From positions 248,001 to 312,000 of the forward strand of contig NZ_CP139986.1 of assembly GCF_034424175.1 (NCBI RefSeq): a DNA stretch of 64,000 nt. Reading direction: 5' to 3'. Positions 27,112 through 38,752 of this stretch are shown here, one piece after another. Position 1 is the first letter of the stretch; every line of letters starts with the position of its first letter. The translations under genes and the position numbers were made by a program. Below the pieces are notes generated by a model. It saw nothing but the letters and a program-made list of their open reading frames with translations, searched no databases and was not told where the DNA came from. Source of the stretch: Kluyvera intermedia. Its GTDB lineage: Bacteria; Pseudomonadota; Gammaproteobacteria; Enterobacterales; Enterobacteriaceae.

Positions 27112-28122
27112 TCAGAACCCTGAAAAAACAATTTTCCCGTTCACATTTTTATTTTCCATGTCCTCATGAGCCCGGCGAAGTGCTTTAGCATTCAGCCTGC
27201 CATACTCTGCCAGCAACGGAGGTTTGAGCTTACCGGAATCCAGCATGCATGAGAGTTTGTTAAGAATATCATGTTGTTTAGACATGTCCGCAGTAGCATG
27301 CATGGGGCGGGTAAACATTGCCTCCCAGTGAACAGAAACGCTCTTAAATTTGATCAAACGCAGATCCAGTGGTTCAGGGTCGTCGATGAGTCCGATACGG
27401 CCTTGTGGGGCAATAATTTCGGCCATATTTTCCCAGGCAGATGGCGTGGTGTACGTTGAGAAAATCCGGGTAATGGGAGGGAGTCCAGCAAGGCTGGCAA
27501 CCTGTGGCGCAAGCGCACATGAATGATCCAGGACATAATGCGCACCAAACCCGCGAACCGCTCTGACACTCTCCTGCCGGGAGGCAGTCCCGATGATGTT
27601 CACCCGACTCAGAGTGCGGGCAAGCTGTATAGCCATACAAGGGACTCCGCCCGCACCGCCAAGCATCAACAGGGTCTGATCAGCATCTCCGTTCACTGAC
27701 AACTGCAGACGATCAAATAACATTTACCAGGCTGTCAGACCGGTCAGAGGAACCGACGCTGCAGCTTCAAAACTTAGTGCTGCCGGCTTTATCCCCGTAA
27801 TGCGTTCGTCAACCAGCTGAAACTCTGCGTTGGCTCCCTGGCGATCGAGCACACCGGCATAGAAAACGTGGTCACCTGGCCTGAACAGCGTCACATCTGG
27901 TCCGGTTGCTTCAACAACACCGGAAGCGTCGTATCCCATAACTACCGGATTGCCTGCAGAGGGACTGATGTTTCGCCGGCTTTTCAGGTCCCGTGGGTTA
28001 ACCGCGACCGCCCTGACTCTGATCAAAAGATCACGCCCCTTGGGCATGGATGGGTGGGGAAGCGACAAATCTTCAATAACGGATGTACTTTCCCCGGGTT
28101 GCCAGAAACCAACGGCTTTCAT
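27112..28122 (-). pseudogene. Zinc-type quinone oxidoreductase/alcohol dehydrogenase with in-frame nonsense codon
   Basis: Two abutting frames form one medium-chain dehydrogenase of about 336 codons. The 5' part (27724-28122) has the GroES-like domain (VNPRDLKSR, VMGYDASGVVEA, SFEAAASVPLTGLTAW), and the 3' part (27112-27723) has the Rossmann region (LMLGGAGGVPCMAIQLARTL). They are separated by a single TAA where family members have Glu (LTAW-E-MLFDRL), so one base change (GAA to TAA) broke it. A homologous gene next to lac is known on Klebsiella plasmids (from memory). Enzyme would reduce quinones/enones with NADPH. Confidence 0.85.
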
Positions 28123-28411
28123 TCTGTCTCCTTAAAAAGGTCAGTCACCAGATAAATAAATGTAAAAGTGTGCGGAACGCGATACCCGCCAGTGCCCCCG
28201 GCAGTGCAAATCGAAAAATACGCGGAAAGCGGGCGCTGGGTAATGCTGTCAACCTGTTGATGACTATTTTAATCTGTAGTCATTCAATCCTTGTAACATC
28301 AGGATGATCCTGGTGTCAGTGAAAATACGAAATCAACACGTTGGTATCATTACCCACCTGTGAACTGACGTCGGCATTTTGAATCTCACTTCGGCGTGCC
28401 CCCTCCGAATG
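28123..28411. other. Spacer between dehydrogenase pseudogene and lacI promoter
   Basis: About 290 bases; no gene seen. It should hold the promoter of the divergent dehydrogenase gene. E. coli-like lac sequence begins at about 28408 (GAATGGCGCAAAAC). Confidence 0.4.
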
Positions 28412-28440
28412 GCGCAAAACATTTCGTGGTATGGCATGAT
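28412..28440 (+). promoter_or_regulatory. lacI promoter
   Basis: -35 GCGCAA (28412-28417) and -10 CATGAT (28435-28440), 17-bp spacer, the same weak promoter as E. coli PlacI. Downstream sequence to the GTG start is near-identical to E. coli. Confidence 0.85.
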
Positions 28441-28474
28441 AGCACCCGAAGAGAGTCAATTCAGGGTGGTAAAT

Positions 28475-29557
28475 GTGAAACCAGTAACGCTATACGATGT
28501 CGCAGAGTATGCCGGTGTCTCTTATCAGACCGTTTCCCGCGTGATGAACCAGGCCAGCCACGTCTCTGCGAAAACGCGGGAAAAGGTGGAAGCGGCGATG
28601 GCGCAGCTGAACTACATTCCCAACCGCGTGGCACAACAACTGGCGGGCAAACAGTCGTTGCTGATTGGCGTTGCTACCTCCAGTCTGGCCCTGCACGCGC
28701 CGTCGCAAATTGTCGCGGCGATTAAATCTCGCGCCGATCAACTGGGTGCCAGCGTGGTGGTGTCGATGGTAGAACGAAGCAGCGTCGAAGCCTGTAAAGC
28801 GGCTGTACATAACCTTCTCGCGCAACGCGTCAGTGGTCTGATCATTAACTATCCGCTGGATGACGAGGATGCCATTGCTGTGGAAGCTGCCTGCGCTAAT
28901 GTTCCGGCCCTATTTCTTGATGTCTCTGACCAGACTCCCATCAACAGTATTATTTTTTCCCATGAAGACGGTACGCGACTGGGCGTGGAGCATCTGATCG
29001 CATTGGGTCACCAGCAAATCGCGTTGTTAGCCGGTCCATTAAGTTCTGTCTCGGCGCGTCTGCGTCTGGCGGACTGGCATAAATATCTCACACGCAATCA
29101 AATTCATCCGATAGCGGAACGGGAAGGCGACTGGAGTGCCATGTCCGGTTTTCAACAAACTATGCAAATGCTGAATGAGGGCATCGTTCCCACTGCGATG
29201 CTGGTTGCCAACGATCAGATGGCGCTGGGCGCAATGCGCGCTATTACCGAGTCCGGGCTGCGCGTTGGTGCGGATATCTCGGTAGTGGGATACGACGATA
29301 CCGAAGACAGCTCGTGTTATATCCCGCCGTTAACCACCATCAAACAGGATTTTCGCCTGCTGGGGAAAACTAGCGTGGACCGCTTGCTGAAACTCTCTCA
29401 GGGCCAGGCGGTGAAGAGCAATCAGCTGTTGCCCGTCTCACTGGTGAAAAGAAAAACCACCCTACCGCCCAATACGCAAACCACCTCTCCCCGCACGTTG
29501 GCAGATTCCTTAATGCAGCTGGCACGACAAGTTTCCCGACTTGAAAGCGGGCAGTGA
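28475..29557 (+). CDS. lacI: Lac repressor
   Basis: 360 residues from the GTG at 28475 (MKPVTLYDVAEYAGVS), the E. coli start; the open frame upstream is not coding. HTH (about 4-25), hinge (residues 50-58, NRVAQQLAG), periplasmic-binding-protein core and the C-terminal leucine-rich tetramerisation helix (LMQLARQVSRLESGQ) are complete. It represses lacZYA and is released by allolactose/IPTG. Almost residue-for-residue E. coli LacI. Confidence 0.97.
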   Translation: MKPVTLYDVAEYAGVSYQTVSRVMNQASHVSAKTREKVEAAMAQLNYIPNRVAQQLAGKQSLLIGVATSSLALHAPSQIVAAIKSRADQLGASVVVSMVERSSVEACKAAVHNLLAQRVSGLIINYPLDDEDAIAVEAACANVPALFLDVSDQTPINSIIFSHEDGTRLGVEHLIALGHQQIALLAGPLSSVSARLRLADWHKYLTRNQIHPIAEREGDWSAMSGFQQTMQMLNEGIVPTAMLVANDQMALGAMRAITESGLRVGADISVVGYDDTEDSSCYIPPLTTIKQDFRLLGKTSVDRLLKLSQGQAVKSNQLLPVSLVKRKTTLPPNTQTTSPRTLADSLMQLARQVSRLESGQ

Positions 29558-29570
29558 GCGCAACGCAATT
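29550..29570. promoter_or_regulatory. lac operator O3
   Basis: GGCAGTGAGCGCAACGCAATT, spanning the end of lacI, is the E. coli auxiliary operator O3. Its centre is 91 bases from that of O1 (92 in E. coli, one base less because of the promoter spacer change). Confidence 0.85.
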
Positions 29571-29591
29571 AATGTGAGTCAGCTCACTCAT
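29570..29591 (+). promoter_or_regulatory. CRP-cAMP site of the lac promoter
   Basis: TAATGTGAGTCAGCTCACTCAT; relative to E. coli the central TTAG is TCAG, and both TGTGA/TCACT half sites are kept. Confidence 0.88.
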
Positions 29592-29605
29592 TAGGCACCC
29601 CAGGC

Positions 29606-29634
29606 TTTACACTCATGTGTCCGGCTCGTATGTT
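29606..29634 (+). promoter_or_regulatory. lacZYA promoter with 17-bp spacer
   Basis: -35 TTTACA (29606-29611) and -10 TATGTT (29629-29634) are the E. coli hexamers but the spacer is 17 bp (CTCATGTGTCCGGCTCG) rather than 18. A 17-bp spacer is the sigma-70 optimum, so basal strength may be raised. Confidence 0.85.
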
Positions 29635-29640
29635 ATGCGA

Positions 29641-29661
29641 AAATGTGAGCGGATAACAATT
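29641..29661. promoter_or_regulatory. lac operator O1
   Basis: AAATGTGAGCGGATAACAATT differs from E. coli O1 (AATTGTGAGC...) at a single outer base and retains the core palindrome. It overlaps the transcription start. Confidence 0.92.
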
Positions 29662-29674
29662 CACACAGGATACA

Positions 29675-32752
<3,078 letters not shown>

Positions 32753-32803
32753 TAATAACCGGGCAGGCCATGTCTGCCCGTATTTCGCGTAAGGAAATCC
32801 ATT

Positions 32804-34057
32804 ATGTACTATTTAAAAAACACAAACTTTTGGATGTTCGGTTTATTCTTTTTCTTTTACTTTTTTATCATGGGAGCCTACTTCCCGTTTTTCCCGATTT
32901 GGCTACATGACATCAACCATATCAGCAAAAGTGATACGGGTATTATTTTTGCCGCTATTTCTCTGTTCTCGCTATTATTCCAACCGCTGTTTGGTCTGCT
33001 TTCTGACAAACTCGGGCTGCGCAAATACCTGCTGTGGATTATTACCGGCATGTTAGTGATGTTTGCGCCGTTCTTTATTTTTATCTTCGGGCCACTGTTA
33101 CAATACAACATTTTAGTAGGATCGATTGTTGGTGGTATTTATCTAGGCTTTTGTTTTAACGCCGGTGCGCCAGCAGTAGAGGCATTTATCGAGAAAGTCA
33201 GCCGTCGCAGTAATTTCGAATTTGGTCGCGCGCGGATGTTTGGCTGTGTTGGCTGGGCGCTGTGTGCCTCGATTGTCGGCATCATGTTCACCATCAATAA
33301 TCAGTTTGTTTTCTGGCTGGGTTCTGGCTGTGCATTCATCCTCGCCGTTTTACTCTTTTTCGCCAAAACGGATGCGCCCTCTTCTGCCACGGTTGCCAAT
33401 GCGGTAGGTGCCAACCATTCGGCATTTAGCCTTAAGCTGGCGCTGGAACTGTTCAGACAGCCAAAACTGTGGTTTTTGTCACTGTATGTTATTGGCGTTT
33501 CCTGCACCTACGATGTTTTTGACCAACAGTTTGCTAATTTCTTTACTTCGTTCTTTGCTACCGGTGAACAGGGTACGCGGGTATTTGGCTACGTAACGAC
33601 AATGGGCGAATTACTTAACGCCTCGATTATGTTTTTTGCGCCACTGATCATTAATCGCATCGGTGGGAAAAACGCCCTGCTGCTGGCTGGCACTATTATG
33701 TCAGTACGTATTATTGGCTCATCGTTCGCTACCTCAGCACTGGAAGTGGTTATTCTGAAAACGCTGCATATGTTTGAAGTACCGTTCCTGCTGGTGGGCT
33801 GCTTTAAATATATTACCAGCCAGTTTGAAGTGCGTTTTTCAGCGACGATTTATCTGGTCAGTTTCTGCTTCTTTAAGCAACTGGCGATGATTTTTATGTC
33901 TATTCTGGCGGGCAATATGTATGAAAGCATCGGTTTCCAGGGCGCTTACCTGGTGCTGGGTCTGGTGGCGCTGGGCTTCACCTTAATTTCCGTGTTCACG
34001 CTTAGCGGCCCCGGCCCACTTTCCCTGCTGCGTCGCAAGGTGAATGAAGTCGCTTAA
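32804..34057 (+). CDS. lacY: Lactose permease
   Basis: 417 residues, twelve membrane helices of the major facilitator superfamily, start MYYLKNTNFWMFG. Residues needed for lactose/proton symport are present in context: Glu126 (AFIEKVSRR), Arg144 (RARMFGCVGW), Glu269 (MGELLNASI), Arg302, His322 and Glu325 (KTLHMFEVP). Imports lactose with a proton. 51 bases after lacZ, with an AAGGA ribosome site. Confidence 0.97.
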   Translation: MYYLKNTNFWMFGLFFFFYFFIMGAYFPFFPIWLHDINHISKSDTGIIFAAISLFSLLFQPLFGLLSDKLGLRKYLLWIITGMLVMFAPFFIFIFGPLLQYNILVGSIVGGIYLGFCFNAGAPAVEAFIEKVSRRSNFEFGRARMFGCVGWALCASIVGIMFTINNQFVFWLGSGCAFILAVLLFFAKTDAPSSATVANAVGANHSAFSLKLALELFRQPKLWFLSLYVIGVSCTYDVFDQQFANFFTSFFATGEQGTRVFGYVTTMGELLNASIMFFAPLIINRIGGKNALLLAGTIMSVRIIGSSFATSALEVVILKTLHMFEVPFLLVGCFKYITSQFEVRFSATIYLVSFCFFKQLAMIFMSILAGNMYESIGFQGAYLVLGLVALGFTLISVFTLSGPGPLSLLRRKVNEVA

Positions 34058-34065
34058 GAAATTAA

Positions 34066-34100
34066 TGTCGGATACGGCGCGAGCGCCTTATCCGACCAAC
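34066..34100. repeat. REP-like palindrome between lacY and lacA
   Basis: TGTCGGATACGGCGCGAGCGCCTTATCCGACC forms the hairpin known from the E. coli lacY-lacA spacer, with small differences. Confidence 0.7.
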
Positions 34101-34122
34101 TTATCAGGACGGAATGTTAAAA

Positions 34123-34263
34123 ATGAACATGTCGATGACAGAAAAAATAAAAGCAGGCAAGCTATTTACCGATATGTGCGAAGGCTTACCTGAAAAAAGA
34201 CTTCGTGGGAAAACATTAATGTATGAGTTCAATCACTCGCATCCATCAGAAGTTGAAAAAAGG
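34123..34263 (+). pseudogene. lacA: Galactoside acetyltransferase lacA, truncated by IS1
   Basis: ATG AAC ATG TCG ATG ACA begins the E. coli lacA frame (there TTG); about 46 codons (KAGKLFTDMCEGLPEKRLRGK, YEFNHSHPSEVEKR) precede the IS1 end at 34263. The left-handed beta-helix catalytic part is gone. Lactose use does not need LacA, so the operon should still work. Confidence 0.93.
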
Positions 34264-34277
34264 GTAATGACTCCAAC

Positions 34278-34781
34278 TTATTGATAGTGTTTTATGTTCA
34301 GATAATGCCCGATGACTTTGTCATGCAGCTCCACCGATTTTGAGAGCGACAGCGACTTCCGTCCCAGCCGTGCCAGGTGCTGCCTCAGATTCAGGTTATG
34401 CCGCTCAATTCGCTGCGTATATCGCTTGCTGATTACGTGCAGCTTTCCCTTCAGGCGGGATTCATACAGCGGCCAGCCATCCGTCATCCATATCACCACG
34501 TCAAAGGGTGATAGCAGGCTCATAAGACGCCCCAGCGTCGCCAGAGTGCGTTCACCGAAGACGTGCGCCACAACCGTCCTCCGTATCCTGTCATACGCGT
34601 AAAACAGCCAGCGCTGACGTGATTTAGCACCGACGTAGCCCCACTGTTCGTCCATTTCAGCGCAGACAATCACATCACTGCCCGGTTGTATGCGCGAGGT
34701 TACCGACTGCGGCCTGAGTTTTTTAAGTGACGTAAAACCGTGTTGAGGCCAACGCCCATAATGCGTGCACTGGCGCGACAT
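34278..34781 (-). CDS. insB: IS1 InsB (InsAB' catalytic part)
   Basis: 167 residues. DDE-type catalytic region (EMDEQWGYVGAKSRQRW, MTDGWPLYES, RIERHNLNLRQHLARLGRKS). The active transposase is made by -1 frameshifting from insA in an A-rich run near 34720-34730. Standard IS1. Confidence 0.93.
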   Translation of the reverse strand: MSRQCTHYGRWPQHGFTSLKKLRPQSVTSRIQPGSDVIVCAEMDEQWGYVGAKSRQRWLFYAYDRIRRTVVAHVFGERTLATLGRLMSLLSPFDVVIWMTDGWPLYESRLKGKLHVISKRYTQRIERHNLNLRQHLARLGRKSLSLSKSVELHDKVIGHYLNIKHYQ

Positions 34782-34975
34782 CCGACGCCATTCATGGCCA
34801 TATCAATGATTTTCTGGTGCGTACCGGGTTGAGAAGCGGTGTAAGTGAACTGCAGTTGCCATGTTTTACGGCAGTGAGAGCAGAGATAGCGCTGATGTCC
34901 GGCAGTGCTTTTGCCGTTACGCACCACCCCGTCAGTAGCTGAACAGGAGGGACAGCTGATAGAAACAGAAGCCAC
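34700..34975 (-). CDS. insA: IS1 InsA (DNA-binding repressor)
   Basis: 91 residues with a zinc-finger start (CPSCSATDGV, YLCSHCRKTW) and helix-turn-helix (VGCRASARIMGVGLNTVLRHLK). Binds the IS1 ends and represses transposition. Confidence 0.93.
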   Translation of the reverse strand: MASVSISCPSCSATDGVVRNGKSTAGHQRYLCSHCRKTWQLQFTYTASQPGTHQKIIDMAMNGVGCRASARIMGVGLNTVLRHLKNSGRSR

Positions 34976-35030
34976 TGGAGCACCTCAAAAACACCATCAT
35001 ACACTAAATCAGTAAGTTGGCAGCATCACC

Positions 35031-35432
35031 CATTTTTGTGCATTACGTCGCATGTATATTCCTCGTTAAAATACAGGCGGGGCTGAATAAAGGTGAGGCT
35101 CGCAATGCCCTTGCGCGAGCGGTCTTTATGCATCGGCTGGGTGAAATCAGAGATCGGGGGCTGGAGAATCAGAGCTATCGAGCCAGCGGTCTGACGTTGC
35201 TGACTGCGGCGATCTCACTGTGGAATACGGTATATATAGAAAGAGCGATAGATTCTTTGAGACGAAAAGGGATCCCGATTAATGAGCAACTGATTACCAT
35301 CTGTCACCACTGGGATGGGAACATATCAACCTGAGCGGGGATTACGTCTGGAGAACGAACCTCAAACTGGGACAGGGTAAATACCGCGCATTACGCTCAG
35401 TGAATAGTAATATGTACAAAAAACAGGCTTAG
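35031..35432 (+). pseudogene. tnpA: Tn3-family transposase, C-terminal remnant with frameshift
   Basis: Starts at the IS1 edge. Frame 1 reads LNKGEARNALARAVFMHRLGEI, SGLTLLTAAISLWNTVYIERAI, INEQL, after which a one-base loss near 35296 shifts the frame to LSPLGWEHINLSGDYVW, GQGKYRALRSVN and ends KKQA TAG at 35432. These are the conserved last ~130 residues of Tn3-type TnpA. The stop lies inside the transposon terminal repeat. Belongs to the transposon that carried lac, now non-autonomous. Confidence 0.88.
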
Positions 35433-35510
35433 CGTAGGATAATTAATGAGATGGTCACTCCCTCCTTCCCGGTACTATGCTGAGGACAGGCTTTCATTCG
35501 GAGAACTATC

Positions 35511-36515
35511 ATGGAAAACATTGCGCTCATTGGTATCGATCTGGGTAAAAACTCTTTCCATATTCATTGCCAGGATCGTCGCGGGAAGGCTGTTTACCGT
35601 AAAAAATTTACCCGGCCAAAGTTGATCGAATTTTTGGCGACATGCCCCGCTACAACCATCGCAATGGAAGCCTGTGGCGGTTCTCACTTTATGGCACGCA
35701 AGTTGGAAGAGTTGGGGCATTCCCCAAAGCTGATATCACCACAATTTGTCCGCCCGTTCGTTAAAAGCAATAAAAACGACTTTGTCGACGCCGAAGCTAT
35801 TTGTGAAGCTGCATCGCGTCCGTCTATGCGTTTTGTGCAGCCCAGAACGGAATCTCAGCAGGCAATGCGGGCTCTGCATCGTGTCCGTGAATCCCTGGTT
35901 CAGGATAAGGTAAAAACAACCAATCAAATGCATGCTTTTCTGCTGGAATTTGGCATTAGCGTTCCCCGAGGAGCTGCCGTTATTAGCCGACTGAGTACCA
36001 TTCTTGAGGATAATAGTTTGCCTCTTTACCTCAGCCAGTTATTGCTGAAATTACAACAGCATTATCACTATCTTGTTGAGCAGATTAAAGATTTGGAATC
36101 CCAGTTGAAACGAAAGTTGGACGAAGATGAGGTTGGACAGCGCTTGCTGAGCATTCCCTGCGTCGGAACACTGACAGCGAGTACTATTTCAACTGAGATT
36201 GGCGACGGGAAGCAGTACGCCAGCAGCCGTGACTTTGCGGCGGCAACAGGGCTTGTACCTCGGCAGTACAGCACGGGAGGTAGGACGACATTGCTGGGAA
36301 TTAGTAAGCGAGGTAATAAAAAGATCCGAACTTTGTTGGTTCAATGTGCCAGGGTATTCATACAAAAACTGGAACACCAGTCTGGCAAATTGGCCGATTG
36401 GGTCAGGGATTTACTGTGCCGGAAAAGCAACTTTGTCGTCACTTGTGCTCTGGCAAACAAGCTGGCCAGAATAGCCTGGGCCCTAACGGCACGACAGCAA
36501 ACTTATGTAGCATAA
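35511..36515 (+). CDS. IS110-family DEDD transposase, copy 2
   Basis: 334 residues, the same protein as at 25704-26708 with DEDD residues and the Ser of PRQYSTGG intact. A short 60-base leader with AGGACAGGC... and GGAGAACT ribosome site precedes it. Two identical copies in inverted orientation around lac would allow inversion of the 8.8 kb between them. Confidence 0.95.
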   Translation: MENIALIGIDLGKNSFHIHCQDRRGKAVYRKKFTRPKLIEFLATCPATTIAMEACGGSHFMARKLEELGHSPKLISPQFVRPFVKSNKNDFVDAEAICEAASRPSMRFVQPRTESQQAMRALHRVRESLVQDKVKTTNQMHAFLLEFGISVPRGAAVISRLSTILEDNSLPLYLSQLLLKLQQHYHYLVEQIKDLESQLKRKLDEDEVGQRLLSIPCVGTLTASTISTEIGDGKQYASSRDFAAATGLVPRQYSTGGRTTLLGISKRGNKKIRTLLVQCARVFIQKLEHQSGKLADWVRDLLCRKSNFVVTCALANKLARIAWALTARQQTYVA

Positions 36516-36756
36516 CGGCAGAAATACACCGGTTTAAAGAATTACTGATCTGGTTTTGCGAATACTGATATTGATGATACTAACGGCCCACCGGCCTGTT
36601 GAGGAACCTGTAAAACGGAAAGGCTCATTGAAGCCGTATATTTTCTGGAGGTTCATCAGGCGCGGAACTCATCAAGGCGCGGGAATAAAATCCCATTCAG
36701 ACGCCGGATAGATTCAAGCAAGCCAACTTGTCGTCAAAATCGGTGTTGCAAAAACG
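36516..36756 (+). ncRNA. Candidate bridge-RNA region in the IS110-family 3' end
   Basis: About 240 non-coding bases follow the transposase stop inside the element, with self-complementary stretches (GCCCACCGGCC; GGAACCTG...; CGCGGAACTC near GGCGCGGG). In the IS1111 group the guide (bridge) RNA is encoded at the transposase 3' side. The same region in copy 1 is 25463-25703 on the minus strand. Assignment is by position and family knowledge; no fold was computed. Confidence 0.4.
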
Positions 36757-36793
36757 GGAGTGACCATAGATTCCGTTTTCCAAGCGGACCCCT

Positions 36794-38545
36794 CAAACGT
36801 CGAAAGACCGCCAGGATGAAGGGCTGTTAAAAGATGCCACGAAAATTACCGTCGGCTTTCGAAAAGACGGTGGCCGTTTTCGAATCACCTGGTCTAACAC
36901 CGACAACATCTACGGCATAGAGGAAGAGACCGCGCCCGGAATCTGGAGCACTTCGGAGGGAGACATAGCACAACGATTTCCTGTCAGGATTTACAGCCAG
37001 AAACAGATATTCGAACTGGCGAAGCATCCCCAGGCACTCTTGCAGGTTGTCGATGATGCCCCAGCGGTCAATCATCGTGATTGGCAGCTTAAGTGGGAGG
37101 AATTGCTTTCCAAATATCTCTCGATTCGCGCCCAGGAGCGTGAAGTTCAGGCCGGACTTCAGGAGGAATCCGTAACCAAAGGTCAGCTTGAGGACGTCAA
37201 ACGCAAGCTCGATGTTTTTGAAAAGGCGGGCCACGCGGATGTCCTGAAGACTTACCAGCTCAGACAGAACCAGAGTAAGGCTATGGACTCTTGGGGAAAG
37301 ACCTGGGAAGGTTCCGCCGAACAGGTCCGGGATATTTCAGGAAGTCTGTTGCCACCAGAATTGGATTTACAACATTTCGACGTTGGGAATGCGGATGACA
37401 AAGAACTCATCGATAACGTCGAGGGCATCCGTGCGACTTTTGAGAAGCTCCAGATAGAGATGAATTCAATCGCGCAGCGGATTGATGATGCGAAGAGCGC
37501 ATGGAATCAAGCGCGGCCAGACTTGAGAATATCGAAAAAAATCACAACGGCGAACCAGGAATACACCGACCTCCTCGGTCAACTCAGTGCAGCAGATGCG
37601 GGCGATCCATCTGCATATAGTGTTCTGGTTAAGCAGCGGCAAGATTTCGAAGATAAGCTCAAAGGATTCAACAAAAAGAGAGAAACTCTTGCGCAACATC
37701 AGAAGAGCGCAGAAGAGTGCTTGGTCAAGCTCCATGAGCATCGGGCCATGATAACCAAGCTTCGCGAGGACTTTCTCAAGGAGACCCTCGTCGGCAATTC
37801 ATATGTACAGATCAATGTCATTCCGTTTGGAAACAAGCTCACGGTTGAGGAAGAATTCCGTAACCTGATCGGCCGCGGCAGTGGCGGCTTTGATCGCGAT
37901 ATTGGGGTAGTTGACGGGGATGAGGGCTTGCTGGCTAATCTAACGCAAGAGCAATCCAGAACTATGGATGAAAAAATTGAGACATTGAAATCATTGCTAC
38001 TTGCAATCCATGCAAACGATACTATAGCGGTGGCTTCCTCCAAAGATCGACGCTTTGTATCCCACATTCAGGGGCTAACTCCGGAACAGATAGATCGAAT
38101 TCAATGCTGGTTTCCAGGTGATTCTCTGGATATCAGATATAGCCTTAAGAATGGCGAGAGCTTCAAACCCGTAGAGCAAGGATCTCCGGGTCAAAAAACG
38201 GCTGCTCTCCTTGCATTTATCCTTTCATATGGCAATGAGCCTCTCGTACTTGATCAGCCTGAGGACGATCTTGACAACCACTTGATCTATGACCTGATCG
38301 TGACGCAATTGCGGGAGATCAAACAGAAACGGCAGGTTTTAGTGGTCACGCACAACGCCAACATCGTTGTGAATGGTGACGCGGAAAACGTCATTGCCCT
38401 TGATATTAGGTCTGGCCAAACCAGAATTGTGACGCAAGGGGGTCTTCAAGAGCCTTCCATACGCGATGAGATATGCCGAGTGATGGAAGGTGGCAGAGAG
38501 GCCTTTACCCAAAGATATAAAAGAATCAATGCAGTAATCACATAA
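36794..38545 (+). pseudogene. SMC/TrlF-like AAA ATPase, N-terminus removed by the transposon
   Basis: An open frame without start codon enters at the transposon border (QTSKDRQDEGLLKDATKI) and runs 583 codons; the first Met is at 37040. The middle is long coiled coil (about codons 120-330). The C-terminus carries the ABC-type signature SPGQKTAALLAFIL, Walker B LVLDQPEDDLDN and a His switch (VVTHNANIVVNGD), as in TrlF-type and other SMC-like ATPases of mobile elements and defence loci. The N-terminal Walker A half, and any PHP or nuclease domain, is missing, so the product is unlikely to hydrolyse ATP alone. Partner genes are not identifiable. Confidence 0.7.
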
Positions 38546-38546
38546 A

Positions 38547-38612
38547 AAGGCGCTGCACTCGGACGGCAATTCCGCTGCGCTCAATTGCCGCCGATGCTTG
38601 ATCGTTAACGTC
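38547..38612 (+). repeat. attC-like imperfect hairpin after the ATPase fragment
   Basis: GCACTCGGACGGCAATT pairs with AATTGCCGCCGATGC leaving two unpaired bases (C and A) on one arm, as in integron attC sites, and GTTAACG follows at 38603-38609. The outer R'' box is poor (ATAAAAAGG in place of TAACAAGG). It may be a degenerate cassette end or a simple terminator-like structure. The remaining bases to 38752 show no gene. Confidence 0.3.
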
Positions 38613-38752
38613 CGCTCCTGGCACAAAGTTGACAGCTAAAAGTTGGCAACTCTGCCTTTGGCGAGGAGCGGATTTTGAAATGTTTAGCTTCGTACTCAAT
38701 TTCATTGTATTAAAGATGTATGCCCGTTGTTACATAGGAATGTTTGGGCTGA

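Larger units (their letters stand above)
34263..35030 (-). mobile_element. IS1 (complete, 768 bp)
   Basis: GGTAATGACTCCAACTTATTG at the left and the matching end CAGTAAGTTGGCAGCATCACC at the right, 768 bp. Left neighbour is lacA and right neighbour is a tnpA 3' piece. The 9-base flanks do not match, so this IS1 probably produced an adjacent deletion that removed the rest of lacA and the 5' part of tnpA. Confidence 0.95.
35449..36770 (+). mobile_element. IS110-family, IS1111-group element (IS5075/IS4321-like), copy 2
   Basis: Inverted copy of the element at 25449-26770, with sub-terminal repeats ATGGTCACTCCC at 35451-35462 and GGGAGTGACCAT near 36757-36768. It sits in the right terminal repeat of the Tn3-type transposon in the mirror-image position to copy 1. 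Sequence appears identical to copy 1 in the transposase region. Confidence 0.85.

Noticed and set aside
28379..28474. Upstream extension of lacI to an earlier start
   Set aside because: Contains the lacI promoter; the E. coli GTG start at 28475 gives the standard 360-residue repressor.
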